DNA of 64,000 bases from Ruegeria atlantica (lineage in GTDB: Bacteria > Pseudomonadota > Alphaproteobacteria > Rhodobacterales > Rhodobacteraceae): NCBI RefSeq assembly GCF_013032505.1, contig NZ_WQCG01000006.1, forward strand, positions 124,001 through 188,000, given 5' to 3'. Made by a program: the position numbers and the translations under genes. The notes beneath the pieces were generated by a model, which searched no databases, was not told the DNA's origin, and saw only the letters and a program-made list of their open reading frames with translations. Below are positions 27,465-35,677 of the stretch, piece after piece (the stretch's first letter is position 1; the number at the start of each line of letters is the position of its first letter).

Positions 27465-28591
27465 CAGTTCGCCAACAGAACCGCAGCCGTTGCCGTCCAT
27501 GACAGCCAGACGGGGTCTTCCCAGGTAAAGGACCGGCGCGAGATTCGGCGCGTGTTGGCGGATTGCGCCTTGATGATCGTGCCATTTGGCAATTCGACAT
27601 AATAGGTGGACAGGTTGCCCAGATAGGCGATGTCATGCACCTTGCCCTGAACCGCATTAATCGCATCGGCCGGTCGGTCCGCCGAAATCGTCACTTTCTC
27701 AGGGCGGATCGCCAGATGGCAGCTTTGACCGGTCGAGAATTCAGCCGGCGAGGTTGCGGTCAGCGGTGATTGTCCTTCGGCCCAGTCGACCTGATAGGTT
27801 TCGTTCCCATTCGCGGTCGCCCGGCCTTCGATGATGTTCACATCACCAATAAAGTCCGCGACGTAAACCGAGTTCGGGTTTTCATAAATCTTGTCCGGCG
27901 TCGACACCTGCATCAGCTTGCCCTGATCCATGACGGCAACGCGACTGGCGACGGTCATCGCCTCTTCCTGATCGTGGGTCACGATGACAAAGGTGGTGCC
28001 GGTCTTTTCCTGAATGTCCATCAGCTCGAACTGGGTATCCTGCCGCAGCTTTTTGTCCAGCGCACCCAAGGGTTCGTCCAGCAACAGCAGCTTTGGCGCC
28101 TTGGCCAGAGACCGTGCCAGGGCCACCCGCTGCCGTTGGCCACCCGAAATCTGATGTGGTTTGCGGCGGGCGAATTGCTCCAGCCGGGTCAGGCGCAGCA
28201 TCTCTTCCACGCGGTCCTCAAGATCCCGCTTGGGCATATTATCCCGGCGCAGACCGAAGGCGATATTTTCCCAGATGCTTAAGTGAGGAAACAACGCGTA
28301 GGACTGGAACATCATGTTCACCGCCCGTTTGTTCGGTGGGATTGGGTCGATGTCCTGCCCGCCCAGCAAAATATGTCCCTCAGTTGGGGTTTCAAACCCT
28401 GCAAGCATACGCATCATGGTCGTCTTGCCACATCCAGATGGCCCCAACAGAGCGAAGAATTCTTTTTCAAAGATATCCAGTGACAGGTTGTCGATGGCCG
28501 TGAACCCACCAAAACGCTTGGTTACATTCTGAAACTGGATCAATGGCTTCGCCTGTGGATCATCCCACGGCGCAAAGACGTTAGTGTTCAA
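27464..28591 (-). CDS. potA: Polyamine-type ABC transporter ATP-binding protein (PotA-like)
   Basis: 375 residues. Walker A GPSGCGKTTMMR, Q-loop MFQSYALFPHLS, signature ISGGQRQRVALARSL and Walker B LLLLDEPLGALD are complete, and a C-terminal TOBE-like regulatory domain (HLAIRPEKVTI) follows. I prefer the TTG at 28591, with GGGGG just upstream; another in-frame TTG at 28636 lies inside the hairpin after the binding-protein gene. It energises the two permeases encoded downstream. Confidence 0.9.
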   Translation of the reverse strand: MNTNVFAPWDDPQAKPLIQFQNVTKRFGGFTAIDNLSLDIFEKEFFALLGPSGCGKTTMMRMLAGFETPTEGHILLGGQDIDPIPPNKRAVNMMFQSYALFPHLSIWENIAFGLRRDNMPKRDLEDRVEEMLRLTRLEQFARRKPHQISGGQRQRVALARSLAKAPKLLLLDEPLGALDKKLRQDTQFELMDIQEKTGTTFVIVTHDQEEAMTVASRVAVMDQGKLMQVSTPDKIYENPNSVYVADFIGDVNIIEGRATANGNETYQVDWAEGQSPLTATSPAEFSTGQSCHLAIRPEKVTISADRPADAINAVQGKVHDIAYLGNLSTYYVELPNGTIIKAQSANTRRISRRSFTWEDPVWLSWTATAAVLLAN

Positions 28592-28623
28592 GGCGGCCCC
28601 CGTTCGACAGTCTGATTGAAAGG

Positions 28624-28646
28624 GCAAGGCGGGCAATCCGCCTTGC
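28624..28646 (-). terminator. Intra-operon hairpin after the binding-protein gene
   Basis: GCAAGGCGG (28624-28632) and CCGCCTTGC (28638-28646) form a perfect 9-bp stem with a 5-base loop, 15 bases past the binding-protein stop and upstream of the ATPase gene. Such hairpins often let the binding protein be made in excess over the transporter by partial termination or 3'-end protection. Confidence 0.65.
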
Positions 28647-28660
28647 TCAGATTTATCGGC

Positions 28661-29746
28661 TCAGGTGCCCGACTTGACTTTGGTCCACATGCGCGTAACT
28701 ACACGCTGTGTTTTCGCCGGATAAGGCGTTGTGATGTAGAGGTTTTGCATCGTCGCATCGTCCGGATAGATCGCCGGGTCGCCGATCACATCTTCTTCTA
28801 GGAACTCTTGCGAAGCTTTGTTGCCGTTGGCGTAATAAACATAGTTCGAGGCCGCAGCCATGTTATTGGCGTCCAGAATGAAATTCAGGAATTTGTGCGC
28901 ACCTTCCGGGTTCGGCGCATCTGCCGGAATAGCCATTTGGTCGAACCACATCAGCGAGCCTTCGGCAAACGCGTGATACTCGATCTCTACGCCGTTGTCG
29001 GCCTCGGCTGCCCGATCCCGCGCTTGAAGGATGTCGCCGGACCAACCCACTGCGACGCAAATATCTCCGTTCGCCAGAGCGTTAATGTATTCCGAGCTGT
29101 GGAACTTCTGAATATGTGGACGCACGCCCACCAGAATTTCTTCGGCCTTTCCAATGACGTCTTTGTCATGGCTGTCCGGGTCTTCACCAATGTACTGCAG
29201 AACCATCGGAATGATCTCGGACGGTGCATCAAGGAAATGCACGCCGCACTCGGCCAGCTTTTCCATGTTCTCTGGCTTCAGTACCAGGTCCATGCTGTTC
29301 AGTGCAACATCGTCACCCAGAACTTCCTTGACCTTGCCAACATTGACGCCAAGGCCGGTCGTTCCCCACATGTAGTTGATCGAGTAAGCGTTATCTGGGT
29401 CATAACCGGCGGTGCGTTCCTGAATTACGTCCCAAAGGTTTCCTGAGTTCGAGAGTTTAGATTCATCCAGTTCCTGAAAAGCACCGGCCTGAATCTGGCG
29501 CTGAAGGAACGTGCCCGATGGCACAACCACATCATAGCCTGACCCACCAGCCAGCATCTTAGTTTCCAGAACTTCGTTGCTGTCGAATACGTCGTAGATC
29601 AGGGTCAGCCCCGTCTCTTCTTCGAATTTTTTCAGCAAGTCCTCATCGATATAATCGGACCAGTTGTAGACGCGCACCTCTTCGGCAAATGCCGCCGAAG
29701 TCCCCAGCGCGACAATCGCTGTCATCGTCAGCGTTTTGATTGACAT
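28661..29746 (-). CDS. Polyamine ABC transporter periplasmic binding protein (PotF/PotD-like)
   Basis: 361 residues from the ATG at 29746. A signal peptide (MSIKTLTMTAIVALGTSAAF, cut after AFA) is followed by EEVRVYNWSDYIDEDLLKKF, the conserved beginning of PotF/PotD, and GYDVVVPSGTFLQRQIQAG, which lines the ligand cleft. It binds a polyamine, most likely putrescine, in the periplasm and delivers it to the PotABC complex. It is first in the operon; an ATTTGATCAA site lies 45 bases before the start. Confidence 0.9.
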   Translation of the reverse strand: MSIKTLTMTAIVALGTSAAFAEEVRVYNWSDYIDEDLLKKFEEETGLTLIYDVFDSNEVLETKMLAGGSGYDVVVPSGTFLQRQIQAGAFQELDESKLSNSGNLWDVIQERTAGYDPDNAYSINYMWGTTGLGVNVGKVKEVLGDDVALNSMDLVLKPENMEKLAECGVHFLDAPSEIIPMVLQYIGEDPDSHDKDVIGKAEEILVGVRPHIQKFHSSEYINALANGDICVAVGWSGDILQARDRAAEADNGVEIEYHAFAEGSLMWFDQMAIPADAPNPEGAHKFLNFILDANNMAAASNYVYYANGNKASQEFLEEDVIGDPAIYPDDATMQNLYITTPYPAKTQRVVTRMWTKVKSGT

Positions 29747-29790
29747 ATTTCTCTCCCTGCAAATGTACGGGTATTTTCCCGTTTTTTTTG

Positions 29791-29800
29791 ATTTGATCAA
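29791..29800. promoter_or_regulatory. ATTTGATCAA site, probable operator of the polyamine import operon
   Basis: ATTTGATCAA with a TTGATCAA palindromic core, 45 bp upstream of the binding-protein ATG. The same 10-mer recurs exactly 100 bp away at the divergent GntR gene, and a near-copy precedes the aminotransferase gene. Probably bound by the adjacent GntR regulator. Confidence 0.5.
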
Positions 29801-29886
29801 GTTTTGCGTTTTCCCTCGATCCATCGTATGGTTTCACGAGGCCAGGCGTCTGGCAAGTCGACACTACGCGAAACAGGGTAAACCAC

Positions 29887-30570
29887 TTGGATTTGATCAA
29901 AAATAAGGCATCTGACTCGAAAGTGGATGAGGGAAAAAGACCGGCGCATGAACAGGTGTACCAAACGCTGAGATCGCAGATCATGTACGGTGATCTGGTC
30001 CCAGGGCAACCCGTCACGATACAAGGTTTGACCGAATCACTCGGGGTTGGAATGACCCCGGTCCGCGAGGCAATCCGGCGGCTGATTTCTGACGGTGCGC
30101 TGGTGTTTCAAGGCAATCGGCGCGTCAGTGTTCCTTTGTTGTCGGGCACAGATGTCGAACAGATGATTTTTGCGAGAATATCAATAGAATCAGAGCTTTC
30201 CAGACGGGCAACTGCAAATTTGAAACCTGCTGATATCGACCAGCTTGAGAAGCTTGATCAACGATTGGATCAGACCATCACAGACGGGGACGTCGGTGGG
30301 TACTTGCGTTTGAACCACCGGTTTCATGAAGCTCTGTACGCTCATGCGGATGCTCCGATTCTCAACGATTTGGCCGAGCGACTTTGGCTGCGGTTTGGCC
30401 CTTCGCTGCGCGTTGTCTGCGGAAGATTCGGAACACATAGCCTGCCAGATCGCCACAAGGACATCATCGCAAGCTTGCGGGCGCAAGATGCAGAAAAAGT
30501 AGCCGAAGCTACCGCTCAGGACATTGAGCAGGGCATGGAATTGATGTCGGACGCATTGATCCGCGCCTGA
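29887..30570 (+). CDS. GntR-family regulator (FadR/FCD type) of the polyamine locus
   Basis: 227 residues. The winged helix-turn-helix is at residues 18-80 (HEQVYQTLRSQIMYGDLVPG, then LGVGMTPVREAIRRLISDGA). The C-terminal FCD ligand domain has the metal-binding histidine pattern (LNHRFHEALYAHAD). It lies between the import operon and the aminotransferase gene, so it is the natural candidate for their control, with a polyamine or breakdown product as ligand. The start is a TTG at 29887 with AGGGT upstream; the next candidate, GTG 29923, has no ribosome site. A TTGATCAA lies in its first codons, suggesting autorepression. Confidence 0.88.
   Translation: MDLIKNKASDSKVDEGKRPAHEQVYQTLRSQIMYGDLVPGQPVTIQGLTESLGVGMTPVREAIRRLISDGALVFQGNRRVSVPLLSGTDVEQMIFARISIESELSRRATANLKPADIDQLEKLDQRLDQTITDGDVGGYLRLNHRFHEALYAHADAPILNDLAERLWLRFGPSLRVVCGRFGTHSLPDRHKDIIASLRAQDAEKVAEATAQDIEQGMELMSDALIRA
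29891..29900. promoter_or_regulatory. ATTTGATCAA site at the start of the GntR regulator gene
   Basis: Second exact copy of ATTTGATCAA, covering codons 2-5 of the regulator. It would allow the protein to block its own transcription. Confidence 0.45.
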
Positions 30571-30598
30571 TTCAGGTCGATTCGATTGACAGCAAAAA

Positions 30599-30608
30599 AT
30601 TTGATCAT
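30599..30608. promoter_or_regulatory. ATTTGATCAT site upstream of the aminotransferase gene
   Basis: Third copy with one change in the last base, 38 bp before the aminotransferase ATG. Shared by all three transcription units of the locus. Confidence 0.45.
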
Positions 30609-30645
30609 ATTGTAACGGGTAACCGCTTTTGCAGGAGATTCTCTG

Positions 30646-32043
30646 ATGTCGACCATCACCAATCACATGCCGACCGCCGAATTGCAGGCGCTGGATGCGG
30701 CACATCATATACACCCGTTTTCAGCCAACGGATCATTGGGCAAGGAAGGCGCGCGCGTCATCACGCGGGCCAAGGGCGTTTATCTGACAGATAGCGAAGG
30801 CGAAGAGATTCTGGACGCTATGGCGGGTCTTTGGTGCGTCAATATCGGTTACGGTCGCGATGAACTGGCCGAGGTGGCAGCGCGCCAGATGCGTGAACTG
30901 CCCTATTACAACACATTTTTCAAAACGACCCATGTTCCTGCCATCGCACTAGCGGCCAAGATCGCAGAGCTGGCGCCGGGCGATCTGAACCATGTGTTTT
31001 TCGCCGCAGGCGGGTCCGAGGCGAACGACACCAACATCCGTCTGGTACGCACTTATTGGGCTGAGAAAGGCCAACCGGACAAGAACATCATAATCAGTCG
31101 CCACAACGCCTATCACGGGTCTTCCGTCGGTTCGGCGTCGCTGGGCGGTATGGCTGGGATGCATGCGCAGGGCGGTATCCCAATCCCGAATATCCACCAC
31201 ATCAATCAGCCGAATTGGTGGGCCGAAGGTGGCGATATGACGCCAGAAGAGTTCGGTCTGGCCCGTGCACGCGAGCTGGAGGACGCCATACAAGAACTGG
31301 GCGAGAACCGTGTCGCGGCCTTTATCGCAGAGCCTGTGCAGGGTGCGGGCGGCGTGATTATTGCACCCGATACCTATTGGCCCGAAGTTCAGCGCATCTG
31401 CGACAAATACGATATCCTTCTGATCGCGGACGAGGTGATCTGTGGTTTTGGTCGTACAGGCAACTGGTTCGGTTCGGAAACCGTGGGTATCAAACCGGAT
31501 ATCATGACCATCGCTAAGGGACTCAGCTCAGGCTATGCGCCGATCGGCGGCTCCATAGTTACCGACGAGATTGCCGAAGTGATCGGCGGTACCGAGTTCA
31601 ATCACGGCTACACCTATTCCGGCCACCCGGTCGCTGCGGCCGTCGCATTAGAAAACCTGCGCATCCTCGAAGAAGAAGGCATTGTCGACCACGTCCGCGA
31701 CGTGGCCGCCCCCTATCTTAAAGAGAAATGGGAGGCCCTGGCCGATCATCCATTGGTAGGTGAGGCCAAGATCGTCGGCATGATGGCATCAATCGCATTG
31801 ACGCCGGACAAGGCCAGCCGTGCCAAATTCGCGTCCGAGCCCGGCACGGTCGGCTACATCTGCCGCGACCGGTGTTTTGCCAACAACCTGATCATGCGCC
31901 ACGTGGGCGACCGTATGATCATTTCGCCCCCGCTGATCCTGACACCCGCAGAGATCGACGAGATGTTCGTCCGGATCTACAAATCACTGGATGAAGCACA
32001 GGCTGAGATCATTGAACAGGGGCTGATGAAGTCGGCTGCATAG
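30646..32043 (+). CDS. Class III aminotransferase, probably putrescine/polyamine:pyruvate aminotransferase (SpuC-like)
   Basis: 465 residues, a fold type I PLP enzyme. PLP-binding pieces are GGSEANDTNIRL, the Asp in LLIADEVICGFGRTGNW and the Schiff-base Lys in MTIAKGLSSGYAPIGG. The N-terminal HHIHPFSANGSLGKEGARVI is typical of SpuC and related omega-aminotransferases that use pyruvate as acceptor. The ATG has AGGAG nine bases upstream. Placed beside a polyamine importer, its likely substrate is putrescine or an acetylated or glutamylated form, but beta-alanine or taurine enzymes are close relatives. Confidence 0.85.
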   Translation: MSTITNHMPTAELQALDAAHHIHPFSANGSLGKEGARVITRAKGVYLTDSEGEEILDAMAGLWCVNIGYGRDELAEVAARQMRELPYYNTFFKTTHVPAIALAAKIAELAPGDLNHVFFAAGGSEANDTNIRLVRTYWAEKGQPDKNIIISRHNAYHGSSVGSASLGGMAGMHAQGGIPIPNIHHINQPNWWAEGGDMTPEEFGLARARELEDAIQELGENRVAAFIAEPVQGAGGVIIAPDTYWPEVQRICDKYDILLIADEVICGFGRTGNWFGSETVGIKPDIMTIAKGLSSGYAPIGGSIVTDEIAEVIGGTEFNHGYTYSGHPVAAAVALENLRILEEEGIVDHVRDVAAPYLKEKWEALADHPLVGEAKIVGMMASIALTPDKASRAKFASEPGTVGYICRDRCFANNLIMRHVGDRMIISPPLILTPAEIDEMFVRIYKSLDEAQAEIIEQGLMKSAA

Positions 32044-32063
32044 CCTGGACTTTAGATTTTCGG

Positions 32064-32093
32064 AAAAGGGGCGCTTTGAGGAGCGCCCCTTTT
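32064..32093 (+). terminator. Rho-independent terminator of the aminotransferase gene
   Basis: Perfect 11-bp stem AAAAGGGGCGC (32064-32074) with GCGCCCCTTTT (32083-32093) and an 8-base loop, starting about 20 bases past the stop codon. The stem itself ends in T4. Confidence 0.9.
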
Positions 32094-32193
32094 GCCATCT
32101 ACTTCCTTAGGCCAAATCCCCGTCATTCAAGTAAACTCAATACCTGACTACATTTTGATACACTAAACTCGAGCACTGGCTGAAGTGAATTGG

Positions 32194-32418
32194 TGTCGCG
32201 TGGAAATATAGAACTTAACGCGCGACAAATATCACTTGATTTGATGTACTTCAGATTCAAGTATGCGAATGCGAGCTGGTTTATATTACCTCTACTGGCG
32301 TCGCGACCCGCTCTACTGCTGGGTCCACCTCCCGACTATCGTAGTGAGTGCCGGTAGTCGGGAGGTTGCGTAGCCGATGGCTGAAAAATGCCATCGACGT
32401 AAGAGCCCGCAAAAGGCT
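32194..32418. ncRNA. Candidate structured RNA in the long intergenic region
   Basis: The gap 32094-32437 has no gene I can support. Its first 200 bp are AT-rich compared with the neighbours; the rest is a series of stem-loops. These are GTCGCG/CGCGAC (32195-32200 with 32221-32226, extended by one pair), GACCC/GGGTC (32305-32309 with 32321-32325), a 15-bp stem with one G-T pair (32327-32341 with 32352-32366, 10-base loop, containing CCTCCC), CGATGGC/GCCATCG (32375-32381 with 32390-32396, AT-rich loop) and AGCC/GGCT (32404-32418). No protein frame, tRNA or terminator explains them. Either strand could be transcribed. A decayed element end is the main alternative. Confidence 0.4.
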
Positions 32419-32437
32419 GGCGCACGCCCTGCGTTGA

Positions 32438-33736
32438 TCACCGCAACCCTTCCAACAATTTCAAACTCGCATATCCATCCGGCAACAACCCTTGCGCCAG
32501 TTGGTATGCCCGCACGGCATTAACTGTGTTCGGACCTGTGCGCCCGTCGATGCCTTGGGTATCGAAGCCAGCTTCAGTCAGTCGGCTTTGCAATTCCTTT
32601 TTTTCAGTAAAGCTCAACACCCGATCACCGCGCGGCCAATCAGTCTGGAACGCACCCTGTCCCGCCAAACGGTCGGAGAGGTGACCGATACCGATCACAT
32701 AGGCATCGGCACCATTGTATTTCTCGATGACTTTAAAGTTGTCGAAGATCATAAGCGCAACGCCCGTCCCTCCAGCCGGTAGCAGGATCGCCGCTTGTCC
32801 ATGATCTGAAATTGGCGCGCCATTCGCAGCTACGACGCCACGAGCAATCCACTCTGAAGGCATCAAAGTGTGATCGCGCCGCGCCTTGGAATAGTCAAAC
32901 CCATCAGGCAAGGTGACTTCTACCCCCCACGGCTGCCCCTTGGTCCATCCATGCCGCGCCAGATAGGCGGCGGCTGAGGCTAGCGCATCAGTCGGATCAT
33001 CCGACCAGATATCGCGCTTACCGTCACCGTCGAAATCAACCGCATGGTCCAGATACGAGGTTGGCATGAACTGGGTATGCCCCATCGCCCCGGCCCAGCT
33101 GCCCGTCATGTTGGAAGGGCTGACGTCGCCCGCCTGAATGATCTGTAATGCGGCTATCAACTGGGTTTCGAAAAACTGCGCGCGTCTTGCGTCAAAAGCC
33201 AATGTCGCCAGTGATCGGATGGTGTGATCACTGCCCCGGTAGGTCCCGAACGAGGTTTCAAGCCCCCAAATCGCCGTTACCACCTCTTTTTCAACGCCGT
33301 ATTTGGCTTCGATACGGGCCAACGTTTCACCGTGACGTTCCAGCCCGGTCTGGCCGTTTCTGATCCGCGTGTCCGAAACGGCGGAATCCAGGTATTCCCA
33401 AATGGGCTTTGAAAACTCTGCCTGATTGCGGTCGCGCCGGACTACGTCTTTATCGTAGGTCAACCCCGCCAGCGACCGGTCCAGCGTAGAGGCTGTTATC
33501 CCCTGCTCGGACGCCCGCTCACGAAATGCTCCAAGCCACGCCTGAAACCGCGCGTTTCCTTCGGTCGACACCCGGTACTCCTTAGCTGAGGGTCGTAAAA
33601 CTGGCCGGATGGATATCGCCACGCCAGCCGACGCCAGCTGTATGGCCTGTGACCCGCCCAGAGTATTGATAGATTCCGCCTGCACAATGGATGCCCATAA
33701 TGCGGCGGTCATTACGCCACCTATGCATTTACGCAT
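32438..33736 (-). CDS. Lytic murein transglycosylase (MltB family) with peptidoglycan-binding domain
   Basis: 432 residues. An N-terminal signal peptide (MRKCIGGVMTAALWASIVQA) sends it to the periplasm. The SLT_2/MltB catalytic domain spans about residues 60-350, with the catalytic Glu in WGLETSFGTYRG and MGHTQFMPTSYLDHAVDFDG downstream. The C-terminus is a PG_binding_1 repeat (LQSRLTEAGFDTQGIDGRTG). It cleaves glycan strands to 1,6-anhydro-muropeptides during wall remodelling. No lipobox cysteine is seen at the signal end, so it should be soluble. Confidence 0.92.
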   Translation of the reverse strand: MRKCIGGVMTAALWASIVQAESINTLGGSQAIQLASAGVAISIRPVLRPSAKEYRVSTEGNARFQAWLGAFRERASEQGITASTLDRSLAGLTYDKDVVRRDRNQAEFSKPIWEYLDSAVSDTRIRNGQTGLERHGETLARIEAKYGVEKEVVTAIWGLETSFGTYRGSDHTIRSLATLAFDARRAQFFETQLIAALQIIQAGDVSPSNMTGSWAGAMGHTQFMPTSYLDHAVDFDGDGKRDIWSDDPTDALASAAAYLARHGWTKGQPWGVEVTLPDGFDYSKARRDHTLMPSEWIARGVVAANGAPISDHGQAAILLPAGGTGVALMIFDNFKVIEKYNGADAYVIGIGHLSDRLAGQGAFQTDWPRGDRVLSFTEKKELQSRLTEAGFDTQGIDGRTGPNTVNAVRAYQLAQGLLPDGYASLKLLEGLR

Positions 33737-33799
33737 TCCGAATTTTCCTGGTTTCTGCTCAACCTCAGAATACCGCAGAATTGGAATTTTCCAAAGCGT

Positions 33800-34513
33800 T
33801 CAGCTTGACCCTTCGCGATCTTTTGCTTTGTGCTGTGCGCGGATCTGGGCAAGGGCCTCGCGCAACAAAGGGATACGGTTCGGCCTAAAGCTTTCATCTG
33901 TCACGGACATTTCGCGTATCCGGTCCAGCCGAAAGACGCGGAAATCCTGCCTCAGATGGCACCAGGAAATCAGAACGTTGGAGCGATCCATATAGACGAT
34001 ACTCAGTGGGTTCACCTTACGACGGGTGTCATCGCCCTTGGCGTCCGTGTAGGCGAACTCGATCGTGCGCTCATCCCACGTGGCTTGTCGCAAGTCCCCG
34101 ACCGTGATGGTGGGCTTGGCCGGGCGATCAAATCGCGTCGCTGTCAACACGGCATGGGTCAGGCGGTGCGACTGGCGCTGGGGTAGGCGTCCTTGAAGTT
34201 TTCGTAACGCATTGCCTGCCGCATCCGCTAAACCGGGGTCGCCAATGGCCTGCACCTCTCGCAACCCCAACACCAGCGCTTCAAGCTCATCATCGGTGAA
34301 CCCAAGCGGTGGCAGAGTTGCGTCTTCGATCAGGGTAAAGCCAAAACCTGCCTCACCGTCGATCACCGCCCCAAGCCCGCGTAACGACTCAATATCGCGG
34401 TGAACGGTGCGCGGCGACACGCCCAGATCCTGCGCCAGTTGTTGGGACGTTCTTGGCGAGGGGCCAGAGCGCAGGGCTTGCATCAATTGGAACAGACGGG
34501 CGGTTCGGGACAT
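33800..34513 (-). CDS. HTH-WYL transcriptional regulator (YafY family)
   Basis: 237 residues from the ATG at 34513. An N-terminal HTH_11 domain (LAQDLGVSPRTVHRDIESLR) is followed by a WYL-type ligand domain with the conserved strand pattern (RKVNPLSIVYMDRSNVLISW, then FRVFRLDRI). It is divergent from a GST-like/DUF1801 pair, and the promoter between them carries a perfect 10-bp inverted repeat; the regulator probably controls both sides. WYL proteins sense small ligands or nucleic acids; the ligand is unknown. Confidence 0.88.
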   Translation of the reverse strand: MSRTARLFQLMQALRSGPSPRTSQQLAQDLGVSPRTVHRDIESLRGLGAVIDGEAGFGFTLIEDATLPPLGFTDDELEALVLGLREVQAIGDPGLADAAGNALRKLQGRLPQRQSHRLTHAVLTATRFDRPAKPTITVGDLRQATWDERTIEFAYTDAKGDDTRRKVNPLSIVYMDRSNVLISWCHLRQDFRVFRLDRIREMSVTDESFRPNRIPLLREALAQIRAQHKAKDREGSS

Positions 34514-34531
34514 AATAGAGGTTAATCTAAA

Positions 34532-34556
34532 CCTGATGACAGAAACTGTCATCAGG
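34532..34556. promoter_or_regulatory. Perfect inverted repeat, probable operator of the WYL regulator
   Basis: CCTGATGACA (34532-34541), GAAAC, TGTCATCAGG (34547-34556), between the divergent regulator (ATG 34513) and GST-like gene (34597). The 10-bp arms are exact. Confidence 0.65.
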
Positions 34557-34596
34557 CAAAGGTATCCCTCGGGCATCCCTGATATTGGAGCCCCCG

Positions 34597-35304
34597 ATGC
34601 TGACCCTTTTGATCTACCCTTCTGCTTTCGGCCTGTTCAGCGCCAGCCCCTTCTGCGTCAAAGCCGCATATATGCTGGAGCACGCAGGCCAGCGCTGGCA
34701 GCGGTCCGATATGCTGGACCCCCGCAAAATGCCCCATCAAAAGCTTCCTGTTTTGCGTACGCCCGAGCGTCTTGTCCCGGACAGCGACCTTATTCGCGAT
34801 TGGCTTGAGGCGCAGGGCGCGGACTTCGACCATGGGCTCAACGACATACAAAAGGCGCAGGCACGGGCACTGATCCGCATGGCCGAGGAACATATCTATT
34901 TTCAGGTCGTGATGGACAGATGGGCCAATGACGAGGTCTGGCCAATTCTGCGCGACACCTTCTTTTCGGTCATTCCCGCTTTGATCCGCACACCTGTTTC
35001 GAACTCCATTAGGAAAAAGGTTGTTCAGGGCCTGGGGTTCCAGGGTGTCGCCCGTTTCTCACCTGTCGAGCGACGGGATCGGCTAGAGCGGGACCTTGAA
35101 GCGATATCCGCCTATCTGTGGCAATCACCCTACCTTTTGGGTGACAAACCGACCTCGGCAGATATGAGCGTTGGGCCAATGCTGGCCGCAATGCGCGCGA
35201 CACCAGCGGAAACCCCGCTGACCCGGCGGATCAAACAGGATAGGCTGCTCAATGACTACATCGACCGAATGGAACAGGCGATACCGCTGCGTGACACCAT
35301 TTAA
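34597..35304 (+). CDS. Glutathione S-transferase family protein
   Basis: 235 residues. The thioredoxin-like N-terminal domain has the segment SPFCVKAAYMLEHAG, like the active-site region of GSTs that use Cys or Ser, followed by LPVLRTPERLVPDSDLIRDW (cis-Pro and Ser-Asp for glutathione). The C-terminal all-helical domain has SADMSVGPMLAAM. It resembles the metaxin/failed-axon-like branch. It overlaps the DUF1801 gene and is divergent from the WYL regulator. Starting at the ATG 34597 rather than the one 12 bases earlier, because the fold begins there. Confidence 0.8.
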   Translation: MLTLLIYPSAFGLFSASPFCVKAAYMLEHAGQRWQRSDMLDPRKMPHQKLPVLRTPERLVPDSDLIRDWLEAQGADFDHGLNDIQKAQARALIRMAEEHIYFQVVMDRWANDEVWPILRDTFFSVIPALIRTPVSNSIRKKVVQGLGFQGVARFSPVERRDRLERDLEAISAYLWQSPYLLGDKPTSADMSVGPMLAAMRATPAETPLTRRIKQDRLLNDYIDRMEQAIPLRDTI

Positions 35305-35677
35305 CGATCCCGCCGTTCAGGCCGCCTTTGAAGCATTCCCCGAAAATACGCGTTCGGGCGTGATTGCTTTGCGTGAACTGGTGTTTTCAACAGCCGGGAC
35401 ATTGCCCAAAGCGCAGCCATTGAATGAGGCGCTGCGTTGGGGGCAACCCGCCTATCTTGCCCCCAAGGGATCAACAATCCGCTTGGGCGGTCACAAATCG
35501 GCGTCTTTTGCGTTGTTCGTGCATTGTCAGAGCCGGCTGATGGGCGATTTCAGCACCGCCTTTCCGGGCGAAGATCGGATCGATGGCAATCGGGCCATCT
35601 TGTTTGATGACCCGGATCAGATCGACGAAACCCGCCACGGCTGGCTGATTGCTCAGGCGCTAACTTATCACCTTTGA
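35291..35677 (+). CDS. DUF1801 domain protein
   Basis: 128 residues from GTG 35291 (VTPFNDPAVQAAFEAFP). An ATG at 35252 in the same frame would add 13 residues that look unlike the family. The core has EALRWGQPAYLAPKGSTIRL and KSASFALFVHCQSRLMGDF, the DUF1801 pattern. DUF1801 proteins are small and often found next to WYL or ArsR regulators; function unknown, an iron or haem role has been suggested for some relatives. It is second gene of the GST pair and overlaps RNase R at its 3' end by 10 bases (convergent). Confidence 0.75.
   Translation: MTPFNDPAVQAAFEAFPENTRSGVIALRELVFSTAGTLPKAQPLNEALRWGQPAYLAPKGSTIRLGGHKSASFALFVHCQSRLMGDFSTAFPGEDRIDGNRAILFDDPDQIDETRHGWLIAQALTYHL

Noticed and set aside
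26577..27602. Long open frame of over 340 codons on the + strand opposite the PotB-like gene
   Set aside because: It is antisense to a clear permease with six membrane spans; its translation is Gln/Arg/His-rich without a domain, as expected for a complement of a hydrophobic protein.
30254..30263. Further TTGATCAA inside the GntR gene
   Set aside because: It lies in the middle of the coding region and lacks the ATT start of the other three copies; probably chance.
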